Assembly: GCF_047496725.1 (NCBI RefSeq) | Contig: NC_132976.1 | Location: 2,960,001 to 3,024,000, forward strand | DNA: 64,000 nt | Source of the DNA: Anoplolepis gracilipes | Taxonomy: Eukaryota; Arthropoda; Insecta; Hymenoptera; Formicidae | Direction: 5' to 3' | Shown: positions 1-13,303 of the stretch, in pieces | How positions within the stretch are numbered: position 1 is the first letter of the stretch | Layout of the letters: every line of letters begins with the position of its first letter | Program-made: the position numbers and the translations under genes | Notes under the pieces: generated by a model | What the model saw: only the letters and a program-made list of their open reading frames with translations | The model's database searches: none | Told to the model about the DNA's origin: nothing

Positions 1-46
1 ACGTAGTCTTTTTCACTTTAGTATATATAGTGGAGTAATATATATA

Positions 47-1025
47 CACTGGCGATCAAAATTATCGCATATGTAAATTTATGCAAAATTTTGCATGATT
101 TCAAATAAGCGTAACTCCGTCAAAAATGGTCATATTTGAAAAATGTTTTTTTTATTTTAAAGCTTAAAGTCTCTACTTTGAAAAGCATTTGTTAGATTTC
201 AAATTTCTCTTTTCCCCTTTCCGCCGCCCTTTCAAAAGTGAGGACGTGTTTTGTTTCCAAAAAAATTGCATAGTTTGACGCACTCCACGGAGTGGAATAA
301 ATTTTTTTCACCAATATCATGACAACCATCGTAAAATTTAGACTTTCCTTTGCAAATTAAAAAAACATTGAAGTTGATACGATTTTTTTTCGCGGAGTTA
401 TGGCGTTTTAAAGTTACCCATGGATTTTTTGTCAATTACCGCCAGTATTAGCATTACCCGATGCGCACCACGAGGAGATTGCTAGTCGAACTTTGCGCAT
501 CATGTGTGTGTGTGTATATTTGAGCGAGAGAGGTGTGGAAATGTTTGCGCTTAAAAATGCCTCGTTTTCGAATTACTTCTTGTAGACGCTTACGCATATT
601 AATGCAAGCTCTAATTGTGGCTTGAGGAATTTCATGCATTTCCAAATGAAAAACAATTTCATTTTAATGCAGCATAACATTTGTCGAAGTTAATGGGATG
701 ATTACGAAATTTAGAGAGACCACCAGCCAATCTTCAAGAATTGAAAGCAACGCTATAACAAATACGGCATGAAATTTATTCCACTCCGTGGAGTGCGTCA
801 AACTGTGTAATTTTTTTGAAACGAAACACGTCCTCCCTTTTGAAAGGGCGGCGGAAAGGGGAAAGGAGAAATTCAAAATCTGACAAATGCTTTTCAAAGT
901 AGAGACTTTAAGCTTTGAAAAAAAAAAAAATTTCAAATATGACCATTTTTGACGGAGTTATGTTTATTTGAAATCATGCAAAATTTTGCATAAATTTACA
1001 TATGCGATAATTTTGATCGCCAGTG
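47..1025. mobile_element. Tc1-like element with long inverted repeats
   Basis: The ends CACTGGCGATCAAAATTATC and its complement are flanked by TA on both sides (45-46 and 1026-1027), the target duplication of Tc1/mariner elements. The inverted arms are unusually long, about 290 bp (roughly 47-340 against 735-1025). On the minus strand near 560-640 a short frame reads HEIPQATIRACIN then RLQEVIRKRG, which resembles the C-terminus of Tc1-type transposases. The catalytic core is missing, so this is a non-autonomous remnant. A 366-bp relative lies at 19735-20100. Confidence 0.85.
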
Positions 1026-1134
1026 TATAAGCACAAAATTAAATGATTTTATTGAATAATTCAAAAGTTATATTTTATATATATTTATATTAGAATATAT
1101 ATAAATACATATTATTAATATAATTTAGTTTAAT

Positions 1135-2190
1135 TTTATTTTATTTTATTATTATAATTTTATTCAACAGTTTGACACGTTTAATTCACCTATTTGGTTT
1201 ATTAGAATTTTAACAACAGAATCCGTTTAATATACTAATTTCGGGAAAAGAGAAAACTTTATTAATTGCTGCTAATTAACGCCAATTATGCAGTTGGCAT
1301 ACTTGTGCGCGATTAGTAATATGTGTCATTTAACATTCTCGAAAGTTCGTCTTTCTAACTTTTATTAATAAAACAATATGTATAAAGATCGGTAATGCTG
1401 TCCACGATCAGTTATACGTCTTATTGAAAACATAATTTTAAAGTTATCGTAACTTTTGCGATACAATAAAACTTATTTGAATTATGATGTGTATCATTTT
1501 AATCAAACTTCCATTTTGCATTTTATTAGTTTAAAAGTAATTTTAATGGATTAACATTCTTGTGATTAAAATATGAGAGATGATATAATGTGTGGGATTA
1601 TATGGTTTATATTTAAACAAATGTAGAGATATGTTTCCCATATATTTCACATTAATAATTATATATAACATTAAAAAATGAGAAAACAACGATGAATTAT
1701 ATTTTCTCTCTCTCTCTCCCTCTCTCCCTCCCTCTCTCTCTCTCTCTTTCTTTTTTCAAAACAAGCAATTTATTTTATAATATTTAATCTTATAAATTCT
1801 TGTATTATTAATAAAAAAGTTGAGACACTTTCTGTAACAACTAATTGTGATTTAAAAAGAAAAGGAAAATTACTTATCAAAATTAATTAACCGAGATTAT
1901 TGTTGCAAGAGACGCTTATATAACTATATATATAATACATAAATACATATTTATAACATAATTTTATTTTATATAATTACTGTAATTCTATTCATCAGTT
2001 AACTTATTTAATTCATCTATTTGTTGCTTTGAATTTACAATTTTAATAGCAGGACGTTTGCTATATTAATTTCGAGAAAAAAGCTTTATTAATTACTGTT
2101 AATTAATGCCGATTATGCAATTGACATATTTATACGCGATTAATAATATGTGTCTTCTAATATCCTCGAAAGTTCAATTTTTTTAATAAA
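1135..2190 (+). repeat. Diverged direct duplication (1135-1350 / 1985-2180)
   Basis: Both blocks share, in order, a stretch like TTTAATTCA-CTATTTG, a TTTCG-GAAAA segment, CTTTATTAATT-CTG-TAATTAA, GCGATTA-TAATATGTGTC and TCGAAAGTTC. Their spacing is nearly the same and divergence is moderate. They look like two copies of an old repeat in the same orientation. No coding frame is shared. Confidence 0.7.
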
Positions 2191-2388
2191 ATATTTTACA
2201 TAAATATCGGCAATGTATTTCACGAGCAGTAATGTATCTTAAAGCATCGCTAAAATCTGCGGGAAGAACGATACCTTCTTTGCGAAATATGTTTTCCTAA
2301 TCATTCAGAAGCAAATTTTTGAGCGTTTTAAGATACATATTTCTCGTGAAGTACATTGCCGATATTTATGTAAAATATTTTATTAATA
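2183..2388. repeat. Inverted repeat, about 60-bp arms
   Basis: The left arm (2183-2244), with TTTACATAAATATCGGCAAT and TTTCACGAG, is matched in reverse complement by the right arm (about 2325-2388), leaving a loop of about 80 bp. It is probably a foldback remnant. Confidence 0.75.
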
Positions 2389-2939
2389 AAAATTCATATT
2401 TTAATCGAATAAATTAAATAGAATAAGCTATTATAAAAACAGGCACATCTAATAAAAAACTTTTTTATAATAAACGTTTTATAATAAATTAATATTAAAA
2501 TATTAATAAATTGCATTTAATACATTAACTTTTAGTGATAGAATAAAGTGATAGAATATCTGTTCTTTTCTCTCTTTCTTTTTCTTTTTCTGATAGAAAA
2601 AAAACAAACATACGTAATATATATAAATGAATAATTAAATAGTTACGATGAAAGAGAGAACATTTATTTAATATAATATGACAAATTTCTATAATTACAG
2701 AGAGTTATACATATTTAGTAAATGTAATAAGTACAAGCAGTAAATTTGTACATATTTTTCATTATTAAGTTATATTTAATTATTATACGTTTATAAATAT
2801 ATGTGTGTATCTATAATATAAATTTCTATTATTTTTACAAATAATTGTTCACATCATTGATATAATTTTCAACAAATATAATAAAGAAATCGTTATACAG
2901 TTATACAGTAAGTCATAAGTTTGGTTTCGTTAAAATTTT

Positions 2940-3295
2940 CTACATATTTCGTAATCGCATTTCATGTATTTTAAATGTATCGCATTAAATCGAATAATAA
3001 TATCATTTTAGTTAAGAAGTTTTACATGTATTTTAGAATCATTTGATTGTACATATTTCAACGCGTTAAATTATATCACGTAGTATAGTGCGTATTTGTT
3101 ATTGTCTGGCGCGAGGAGAAAGAGAGAGAGAGAATGAGCATACTCGACTTTGTCTTTGACGTCACGCATTCCATAGTAAGAGAGGGGAGCCCGGCGCGTA
3201 CGGCGTACGTGACTTGTGACAGCGGTGAGTCATTCATTCCGACCTCGGCGGGCGTAGTGTGCGCACGTGTTTTTACTCCGGCGTCGACGCCGTCC
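2940..3295. repeat. GC-richer island with TGACGTCA, copy 1
   Basis: This block and 8920-9265 are clearly related over about 340 bp: TTTCGTAATCGC, a TTTTAGAATCA segment, TTTCAACGCGT, TGACGTCA-GCATTCC (CRE-like octamer at 3157-3164), CGTACGGCGTACGTGACT, TCATTCATTCCGA and TTTTTACTCCG. It stands out in composition from the surrounding AT-rich DNA. An open frame across 3134-3367 is not kept in copy 2, so the block is judged non-coding. It may be a promoter or regulatory segment, or the GC-rich part of an old repeat. Confidence 0.7.
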
Positions 3296-3299
3296 ACAA

Positions 3300-5190
3300 A
3301 ATTTATTATTTTGTTTATTCATTTTCATCCAAAAATAATTTGTTATTTCTCTTCACTCTGGCAATAATTTACTTTTAATATCAAATAACCAAATAAATAT
3401 TGTTAATATTGTAATTTTGCCAATAATATCTTGATTTTCTGTAATTCTTTTTCTTTTATTAAACTCTATTTTACATTCTACATTTTACAAATTAAGACTG
3501 ATTTTATATAAAAAAATTTTCTTTCTTTCAACAAACGTATGACACAACGGACTTTAGTTAAAAGTCGGAAGTAGAAAAAAAAGGTTTAGGCAAAAAGTTT
3601 ATGTAAAGTTTAATTAGGATTTGAGACGGGACGCAATTAAAGTTTATAGAGGAAATAGTAAAAATCTAAGATATAGGTTGCGACACGTAACAGTTCTTAA
3701 CAATGTACAAGTACGCAAAGTGTGATGCCCCCTCCCTCTCTCCCACCCTAATGGCTCGTAATTAAGAGACCAAATTATAAAATGCATATAAAAATATACA
3801 TACGCTAATGTAGCTTTATAATGCAAATATTACATTATAATGGCGAAATTAAAAAAAGAGAAAGGAACAATGAGGAGACCCATCACAAATATTGATTACG
3901 CAAAACAAAAATGTTTCTATATTACTATTTTTTTATATTTAAGAAAACACGTAAATTCTATGTTACACACATAGACTTAATTATAATACAATTATAATAT
4001 AATTAATTCTATGCTACACATAGAATAAATTATTAATATTACAAATATATTCAAAATAGGATACTAGGAAAATTGTATACAAATTTAATGGAAAATATAA
4101 TTTGAAAAATACAAAACAATTTATTACACAAAAATGTCTGAAATGTGTCCAATATAAAATTTATTAGAAACTTTTAGATCAAACGTAGTCTATTGTCTAT
4201 TACGACCAAAAAAATTATTAATAAACTTATCTATTACGTCTCTCTCACAAATCAGTTAAAAGAACTTGGAATTTCAACGGAATTTTGTGTTATTGCACGT
4301 TCATCCTTTCAATTTTATGTAATTTACAGCAGATTTTTTTTCACAATAAATATAATATTATATAATACGATTTAAATGTATCTTATAAAATAATAATTTA
4401 TAATATGTATTATACACATGTATATAATATTATATACATATAATATACAACAAATATAAAGTTATACATATATGCGATTTACATGCATTTTATATAATAA
4501 TATCTCATACAATCTTAATAATATTCTATAATTGTAGTATAATTTTATACAACATAATATACAATATATACAATAAATAAATACGTAATACATCAATTAA
4601 ATTATATACTACGCACAAAAATATAGGGAACACTTTTTATACGTCAAAAAATGGGCTATCTTCAAACTGTTGCAGCTTGGTGAAAAATCACCATAGAAAA
4701 GTTTTAAAAAAAGCATTATGGAGCTTGAAGTTTCAACTTCAACGTGCTATCAATAGTTTTTAAACATTTTTGAATTTTTCTTATTTTACGCTTTAAAAAA
4801 GAACACATTGTTTTGTTTCTTAATTATTGAAAGACAAAGTGTTTTACGTGAGGCATGTTTGTGTAAAAAATTATTCGTGTTTCAAAGAAGTTTTATTGTT
4901 TCCGAAAAAGAAAAAGTTCTTTTAGAAGAGAACGAACACCTGCCTTTGTTCATTGCATATCCCGATAGGACAATAGTTATAAAATTATGTGTTGAAATCT
5001 TGCATAAACTTTATAATTTTTTTATGCAATTATATTTTAAAAAATAGATGTAAAAATATTGATAATTTGCGCAATTAATTTTTAAATAGTATTTCGGCAA
5101 AATTATTACAAAATGGTGAATTATCTTATTGTTAGTAATATGTTTGCAAAATTAAATTTATAAAAAATTATTCAATAATTGAGAAAAAAT
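3300..5190. other. AT-rich intergenic DNA, no gene seen
   Basis: Low-complexity AT-rich sequence. The short open frames here look like chance. From about 4614 the string CACAAAAATATAGGGAACACT resembles the terminus of a Tc1/mariner-type element; no matching second end was located. Confidence 0.5.
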
Positions 5191-5194
5191 ATTT

Positions 5195-6733
5195 CCAGCT
5201 ATGTCTTGTTAGCTAGAGAAGAAAGAAGGCTTGTTGAACGCCTTCAAGAGAACGCATTACAAAGAATTTTATACGCGACAATCCGAATGTCTTGTTTAAA
5301 AAAGGGTGGATAAGGACTATAATAGTATTATAGCGTTAGACAGAGATAATTATCTTTCAAAAATGTCTGTTCTGCTTGCCGATACTGATGCGTATAAAAT
5401 TATTAATAAAAATCCGATTAGAAAACTAATCAATGGTCTACATGAGCTGATAGCGAGCAAGACCCGCGATTACTTTCTCTAATGCTACATATAAATCTTT
5501 AAACTGCACCGATGGCGTTTTATCGAGAGCGTATGGGCTGCCGAAAATCCATAAACAAAATCACCTATGCGTACAATAGTTCCATCAAAGAATATACCGT
5601 TAAGTAGGTATATGATCTTGCGAAATTCTTGCGAAATAATATCATTTATAAATCTATTCCGAGACCCGATTTAATAGCCAAGTTAATAGCATGCAACTTG
5701 TAAATAAACTCAATGCTTTGCAGATTGGTAATGATATGAAATTAATCTCTTTAGATGTTGTTTCATTATTTACCAATATACCATTAGACATGGCTATCGA
5801 GAGTATATAATGAGATGGAATTTCATGAGTCAAGCGTGTCTGATACCTCGGGATGTGTTTGTAATCGCGGCTCGGTTCATTATGAATTCAACATATTTTA
5901 TGTTCAACGACGTTTGTTACCAGCAAACATTTGACACGTCCATGGGCTCTCCTCTCTCTCTCTTCGATTATCGCCGAGATTACACTACATCACTACAGGA
6001 TCTGGTAGCAAGAGCTGTCGCACTTTTCCTGTTAATCTTCTATTCTATTTTAGATACGTTGACGATGTTGCGTTGACGGCCCCTCCCTCAATACTGGACG
6101 CGATTCTAAATACATTTAATTCTTTCCATCTTACAATTAGATTACAATTTCACTATTGAGGAAGGAGTCGACAATCAATTGAATTTCCTTGATTTTACAA
6201 TTATGTTAATCATCCGATGGAGTCATCGAGTTTAACTAATTCCGAAACATACCCAGACAGAAAGCTAAAAGATTACGAAAAGATGTTTAAAAAAAAAGGA
6301 TGTCTTTTTGTCTACACAAAAAAGTCATCTTTTGAAACATGTTTAAAAGATGTCTTCTAAAAGTCATAATTAATTTTAATCGACGAAAATATGTCTTTCT
6401 GGCATTCTTTTTAGTCATCTTTTTGACAAGACAAAAGAGATCTATTTTATAGTGTACATGTTCCTTTGTTTGGCGCGCTCAAACTTAACTAACTCGTATA
6501 TTCAAGTTTTCATAAAACATGTACATATGTAAAACTTACAAAAAACAGGTACTAAATATGAAATTTAAAGTATGTTTTTTTTTTTTTTTTGTCAGCTTAA
6601 TTTCTGATATAATCTCAACAAGAGATTCAGAACATAAAATCGATTATTTGAAACTATGGTCGGATAAATTGGAAGTAGTCCGTTTTATATTGTCTATTTG
6701 AAGCACAAATCGAAATTTCTATATAACTTAAAT

Positions 6734-6784
<51 letters not shown>

Positions 6785-7330
6785 CATTATTAATTATAAT
6801 CAATTATTCTAAATAGAAGATAAGCATTTCAATTTTGAACTGATCATATTTTGACGTCAAAATCTTGTGTGCTTGCTACCCTGGGATGTTTAAAATACAA
6901 TATGATTTTAAAAGATAACTAAAAAATGTCTAAAATTAGACGCCTTTTAGATATCTTATACATTAATGCTACAAGATGACTTTTAGTGGGACATAAGACA
7001 TTTTTTCGTCGACTATACGCTCAGACTAAAAGATGTCCATACCGAAAATCCGTCTTCTTTTAGTTATTTTTTCGACATTTATGTGCTGTCTGTGGGTATC
7101 TCCATTTTGAGTCGCCACACTCTTTGTGTCATAAAAGAGGTACCATAATTGCTCTAAAACTGACAAAATTTTCCGGCTTTCTCATCCAAGATTTCACCAG
7201 ATAAATCAGCTATTGGTTAACATCTTTTTAAACAACGGATATCTATACCTTCTTTCATTTTTTATACTATTAATGAACGCCTTAAAAAGTTGTTTTTATT
7301 AAAAAATAATGACGTAGATGATACAGTGGC
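5195..7330 (+). pseudogene. Penelope-like reverse transcriptase remnant
   Basis: Frames broken by stops and shifts still show reverse-transcriptase motifs in order: YGLPKIHK (about 5525), ISLDVVSLFTNIPLDMA (about 5742-5792), MGSPLS (about 5942), the catalytic box RYVDDVALT (about 6048) and NFLDFTIM (about 6183). After an interruption, a region at about 7098-7290 continues with HFESPHS and INERLKKL. The GLPKIHK and NFLDFTI wording is typical of Penelope-like elements as I know them. No intact endonuclease domain was found. The gene is dead and is split by the element at 6252-7096. Confidence 0.75.
6252..7096. mobile_element. Inverted-repeat element nested in the RT remnant
   Basis: The ends read ACCCAGACAG-AAAGCTAAAAGA and, in complement, ACCCACAGACAG followed by ACTAAAAGA. 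TA stands on both sides (6250-6251 and 7097-7098). Removing the insert rejoins the reverse-transcriptase frame: NSET before it runs into LHFESPHS after it. The interior has several runs related to AAAAGATGTCTTxTAAAAGT and no coding region; a (TA)n run lies at 6745-6776. Confidence 0.75.
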
Positions 7331-8919
7331 AGGAATACTGAAGAAAGAAAAAAAATAAAATAGAAAATAGAAAACAAAAAAAAGATTAATTCCGGATAAT
7401 AAAATTCACGAACTATAAAATATCAATGTAATACACCTTAATATTCATAACCAGTAGCTTCCAATACTTCACATTCTAAATTGCTTAGGATATAATATTT
7501 ATTGATTGACAGTTGAAACAAAATTAACCTTAGTTAGGCGAAGTAAAATATAAATATAAAAACAAAAATGACAATCAAATCTTTGGTAAGTTGTTTAAAA
7601 TATCTTTATACGCCTGCAAATTGAGACTATTTGTTATCTACTAATGTCAATTATTTCTGATAGTAATCTTTTATTATAAAACTGTTCGATATCTAAGTCG
7701 TGATTAGTAATTACTGAGCTATTTGTTGTTCTCATTCTTATATGATTTCTGTGTTACACGATTCTTGTACTTAGTTTTCTCTCAGTTTAATTTTTAATAT
7801 TTATTATAAAAAAAATGTGCATGCGTACGCGCGCGTTTACGGTGCGTGTACGTGTGCGTACGTATTTATTATAGATTATATTCTATTTAATTTATTCTGT
7901 TAAAATTTTAATAATAGATAAATAATGGATAATTATATAATCACTAACAATGCAATTAACAAGTAATTTTTATATGAATCGAAAAATATTTGAGAATGAA
8001 TTATGAATTTTAATAAGATTTTATGTAATTTTTAATTAAATATATGTATAATCAAAATTATAATTACATATTTATAATTGTATATTTAATTAAAAATTAA
8101 TGATTAAAATGAGATCAAAAATTATTCGAATTATGTCGTGCATGGTATCGCAATTTAAATCGCAAAAATCTTACAAAAATTAATCTATTAAAATTATTCT
8201 CAAACTGATAAAATACGAAATATGAAAATTTGATTTTCCTTAAGATGACATATTATATATGAAAAATTATAGATAAGTTTGATAAGAGAGACTAATTTCA
8301 AAATTCCTTGATGTTATAAGTTATCTTCCTCTTGCTCCTTACTCGTTCCTGCTTTCGATGATTCAATCATCGAGGACTTTTCTTTATTTGCCTATAATAT
8401 AAACATCTTATTAATAAAAAACTTAAACTTTTACTTTTTATTTTATTCATTTAAATATAATTGTAATGAATTCTAATGAAATTTTTGTGACAATAAAGTG
8501 ACCTAAAATAAAATATAATTCGGATAATTTTTAATCATATTTCAATCGCAAAAATCATTGTGTGTGTTTAATATATAAATAAAATATAATTTCTAATTTA
8601 TATAATAAAATATATATAAAATAGCTTTTCAATAATTTTGATAAAAGCATTTAATTATATGTGTATATATGTGTGTGTGTATATGCGTTATTATTAAAAT
8701 ATTTTTTATAATATTATTGAAATTATGATGCATATATATATATATATATATGCGCACATAAAGAATATTATTTAATACAATAAATCTGTAGGATACAATA
8801 TACGTACAATTAATTATATCTTAGAAAATTTCTATTTTTCACAAATAATCGTTAACAAGAAAATAAAATCATTGTACACTGCAAATCATAAAATTGCTTT
8901 GATTAAAGTACTTTACGCA
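7331..8919. other. AT-rich intergenic DNA, no gene seen
   Basis: Only microsatellite-like runs are visible: alternating ACGCGCG/GTGCGTGTACG near 7820-7862, TGTGTGTATATG near 8665, and (TA)n near 8733. Confidence 0.5.
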
Positions 8920-9265
8920 TTATATTTCGTAATCGCGTTTCACGTACACGCTTTAAAACGCGTTAAATATATCGCATAATAATATTATTTCAGTTAACAA
9001 ATTTTGCGTATTTTAGAATCACTTGATATACATATTTCAACGCGTCATATTTTATCACATAATAGTGCGTATTATATTAGTTAACACAAGAAGAGAGAGC
9101 ATACTCTCCCTTCTCCTTGACGTCATGCATTCCGTAATAAGATAGGCGAGGCCGCCGCGTACGGCGTACGTGACTCGTGACAGCCGTGACAGCCGTGAAT
9201 CATTCATTCCGAGTCCGGCCGGCGTACTGTCAGTGCGCGCACGTGCTTTTACTCCGCTTTACAGT
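8920..9265. repeat. GC-richer island with TGACGTCA, copy 2
   Basis: Direct-orientation relative of 2940-3295, with the CRE-like octamer at 9118-9125, the palindromic CGTACGGCGTACGTGACT and TCATTCATTCCGAG. It contains an extra GTGACAGCC unit in tandem near 9177-9195. It lies about 440 bp past the stop codon of the ionotropic receptor. No frame is shared with copy 1. Confidence 0.7.
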
Positions 9266-9705
9266 TTCGATCCGACTAAAAAAACCGGTTGCTGAACTAA
9301 AAACCAATTATCAGTTCTGATTCCATTTCTATCCGGGCCTCTCGTTTTAATAATACATTTATTTCATTAAATTCAAAATGACTAGAAACGTCCTTTTTAT
9401 CGCGCGCAAAATCTCACTTAACTAATGAAAAAAGCGCGTAAACTATGCAATAATATATTTTAAATCTTTATTTTTTTGTTATGTACTGTGAGATCTATTA
9501 AAATACGCTCTCCTGAAGGTGGAGCACAGGAGCTTATTTAACTTATAAAGAAATATACTTATCTACTATTTTTTTAAATATTTTGTTTCAATGTTTCACT
9601 ATTAAAAATTAAGAACCAATAATAATTTAGGAATGGTTTTTTCTATATTCTCTTGTTAATTAATAATTTTTTTATACATTACAAAATAAAGATAAAAATT
9701 ACCAC

Positions 9706-12700
9706 TCAAGTTTTAGATTTATTGTCGTTCTTATAGAACATATCTAGATGATATTTGTCGTAGTTGGGATCTCTCAAGACAACGTATCTCCAATGTATTA
9801 TTTCGCCAAATAAAGCCATAAAGCTGAGCAAATAACCAATTGCCAAAGCAATGAGAGCGCCGTACAATTTACGCAGATTCACCAACGCTGCTTCAGAATC
9901 CGATTTTTGCCGAGACTCGGTGATTTTGGACCATTCCATGACGTCGCTCAGCCACTTGCGCACCAAACCAATTTCTGTTATTCGTCTGACCTAGAATATA
10001 TATTAGAATTTTTAATAAACTAAAATAACTAAATATATATAATGTGCAAAAACTTTGCTTCTATCAACAATATAAAAAAAGCAAAAGGGAAGACATTCTT
10101 TATGAGAAAATTACTTTATAAAAATCTCGTACCGATTTTAAAAAATAACTTGTTATTATTATTTAAAAATAACAAGTTATTATAATTTATTATAATTATT
10201 GTTACTTTTTTAACGCTATTATAAAGATAAATTATGTATAAAACGTATACATAAAATTGAATTTTTTTTATATTAAAATTTAATTAAAGCGATATTGATA
10301 GCAAAATGTACAATAATTTTAATAATAATGTTGAATCTTAATATATATTGAATAAAAAAAAACTTTTTTCAAAAACATTGCAAAACCAACTTTTTTCTTA
10401 AAATCTCAAAATTCTAAAAGTATAAACAAAAATAGATTTTCTAAATTTTTTAAAATAGATTTGTAAATATGATAAAAATTGCAATTTTAATTTTATGCAA
10501 TTTCAAAATCCTAATATACATATATCCATAATATGTAATTTACTAATAAACTTTATTTTTAACATACAAGAGTTTATAAGAATTACATATCTTTTAAAAT
10601 GAAAATCGTTAAATTTTATCAATATTATTTATTAATTTTTTTGAAGAATTTAATCTTTCTTATGTGTGTTTGTTTGCATAAAGATCATGCCACGTAGATT
10701 CGAATAAAATGACTGTTTAAAAATGACGATTGAATTCGTTAGTTGTTATCCAACAAAAATTTTTTTTTATTATGAATGAAATTTCTAACGCATTTTACTT
10801 TTCAATCTTGGTCATTAATATATATAATAAATTCTTCATTGTTCAAAATATATTTTAAATCTTTGGAAAGCAAAATTTCATATATGGAAATAATAAACTT
10901 ATCTGGCTTTTAATTCAAATTTTTAAATAATAAATTACTAAATTTTTCCTTTGCCCAGATTTGTTGCTAAGAATAACAACATCATATTCCAGACAGCACG
11001 TAATATTTGTGATAAACATTTATATATATTTTTTTCTATTTCTGTTTTTTGTTATTTCTTTGAAATATTATATATAAATTTTTTATGTATATTATATACA
11101 TATTTTATGTACATATTTTACATAGTTACATTGTTAGTTTATATACATTATAAAAGAAGAAAATTATAAAAATTGTATTTGATATATTAAAATATAGATT
11201 AAATATTTTATACAATATTTATGATAAGTAAAAAATAAATATTTGTAATATTTATTTTGTGTAAATATTTGTTAGAATGTTGTATGATAAATCTTTTCAA
11301 ATCTCGACGATCTGTTTAATCTAATCTATAATTTTAATCTATTATATAAATAACTCGTAAATTAATATTATTAAACGAAATACCCATAAATCTACGTGGG
11401 GTTTCAACGGAGAATTCTTTTCCAGTCCTAACGCGATCGGCATGTGGACGACACATTCCTCCATAATGTGTAAATTATACTTCATTCCCGATCCGGTGTC
11501 TTTTCCGCTTTTATTTGTTTCACCGTTTTCCTCCTCGAATATCCGTTTTCCACGAATGTGTCGTAATAAATACGAGTTCTCGTAATAACCGAACGTCCCG
11601 TTGGCCACCCAGTCGACGGCATCCTCCTCGTTTTCGACCAACTCGAACTTATTGCCGATCTCCTGGCTATACGGATCTGAAGAAGCGAGGAAAAACTCTT
11701 TGCTTTCCTCGTTCCACCCTCCTACCGCCAGCGATGATCTCGTCAGTTGCGCCAAAGTATCGATAGTTACTCTACAGTAATGAGTAAGTAAACAGCATTA
11801 AAATTTAATGCTGTTAAAATTAATAAATTTTAATTTTTATTTCCTCTGATATTTAATACCAAAGGAAATAAAATTGAAATTTGTTAATTTTTTTAATTTA
11901 AAAGGTTTTTTATTAGAAATAGACAAAGGAATATCTCAAAGGCTCCCGAGTAGTCGCTGAGAAACTCTAAGTTGATGGTGGCAATAACCATAGCTGCCAT
12001 AGCTGGTAGAAATAAGAGCCCTGTCATTATGCTCTCTCTTTCAAGGAAAAACTTAGGTTTCGAACAATTTTACAAATGTGTTAAAGCGATTTGTAATCTT
12101 GTTTCATCAGAGTATTATTTCTCGCTTATGATGTCACGATTCTAATATGGTCACGGTGATTACTCGGGAGCCTTATAGAGGGTAGTAAGGAGGCAGGAGA
12201 GGAAATTTAAAAATTTTTAATGTTTTGATGTAAGAAAAAAACGATTCTAATTTTAAGGGAAACTATCTTTTGTGCTAACGTTCGGCTTTTCTCGATATAT
12301 CTCGATAGCTATTCCAGATATCAAAAAATGCTTTATATAAAAGATTTATTAGAAAAGCATCTGTACTTAACGTCTATGAAAACTTTTTAAAAATTTAAAA
12401 ATAAATATCAATTATGTAATCTTTACGACATTAAATAATTTGAATTTTATTTGCAGCAATAAGTGACTTATGCTCATTGAGTATGTCTCTTCTTTGCCCG
12501 AATAAATATATAAATATAAAAAAAATATAATATATATAAATATACGATTTCTTGTCTTTTGTGATCAATTAATCAATTGATCAGAAACTAACAAAAAATA
12601 TCAAAGATGTTATTTATCATACTTTCTTGATTATTGCATATCTTGGTAGCAACAACACTCATTGTCAAATTAATATTTTGTTTTAACCGAAATTAAAAAG

Positions 12701-13262
12701 AATATGATTTCATCGAGATTTCGATGGATTTATCGGGAAAACTTCAAATTGTTGTAAAATCTGTCTAATAGAAATAAATAAAAAATAGCGAATAGAACGT
12801 CTGATGTGGTCTTACAATATAATTACATATATTCCAGACGACACACAATATTTATAAAATATATATACACTATATTTATAATAATGATTTCAATATTTTA
12901 TAAATATTTATTAAAATATTTCGAATATGTGTTTTTGTAATCTTAGATTAAACAGATCGTCGAGATTTGAAAAGATTTATCATACAACAGCAAGTATTTA
13001 CACAAAATAAATATTACAAATATTTATTTTTTACTTATCATAAATATTGCATAAAATATTTAATCTATATTTCAATATGGTAAATACAATTTTTATTATT
13101 TTTTGCTCTCAATATATATATATAAAAATTTATATGAATTATATGAATAATATAAATTTATTAATATAAATATAGTATAAAATATTTATATAATATTATA
13201 AAAAATAAATATTTAAAATATTTATCAATATTTATCAGAAATATCGTGTGCTGTCCAGGATG

Positions 13263-13303
<41 letters not shown>

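Larger units (their letters stand above)
1026..2900. other. AT-rich intergenic DNA, no gene seen
   Basis: No supported coding region. It holds a CT-rich microsatellite at about 1703-1747, a duplicated block (1135-1350 and 1985-2180) and a hairpin (2183-2388), listed separately. Confidence 0.6.

Noticed and set aside
3134..3367. 77-codon open frame in the first TGACGTCA island
   Set aside because: The related island at 8920-9265 breaks the frame, and no recognisable protein motif is present.
4808..5047. 79-codon open frame before the reverse-transcriptase remnant
   Set aside because: No match to a recognised family and AT-rich composition; it could be transposon debris but cannot be supported.
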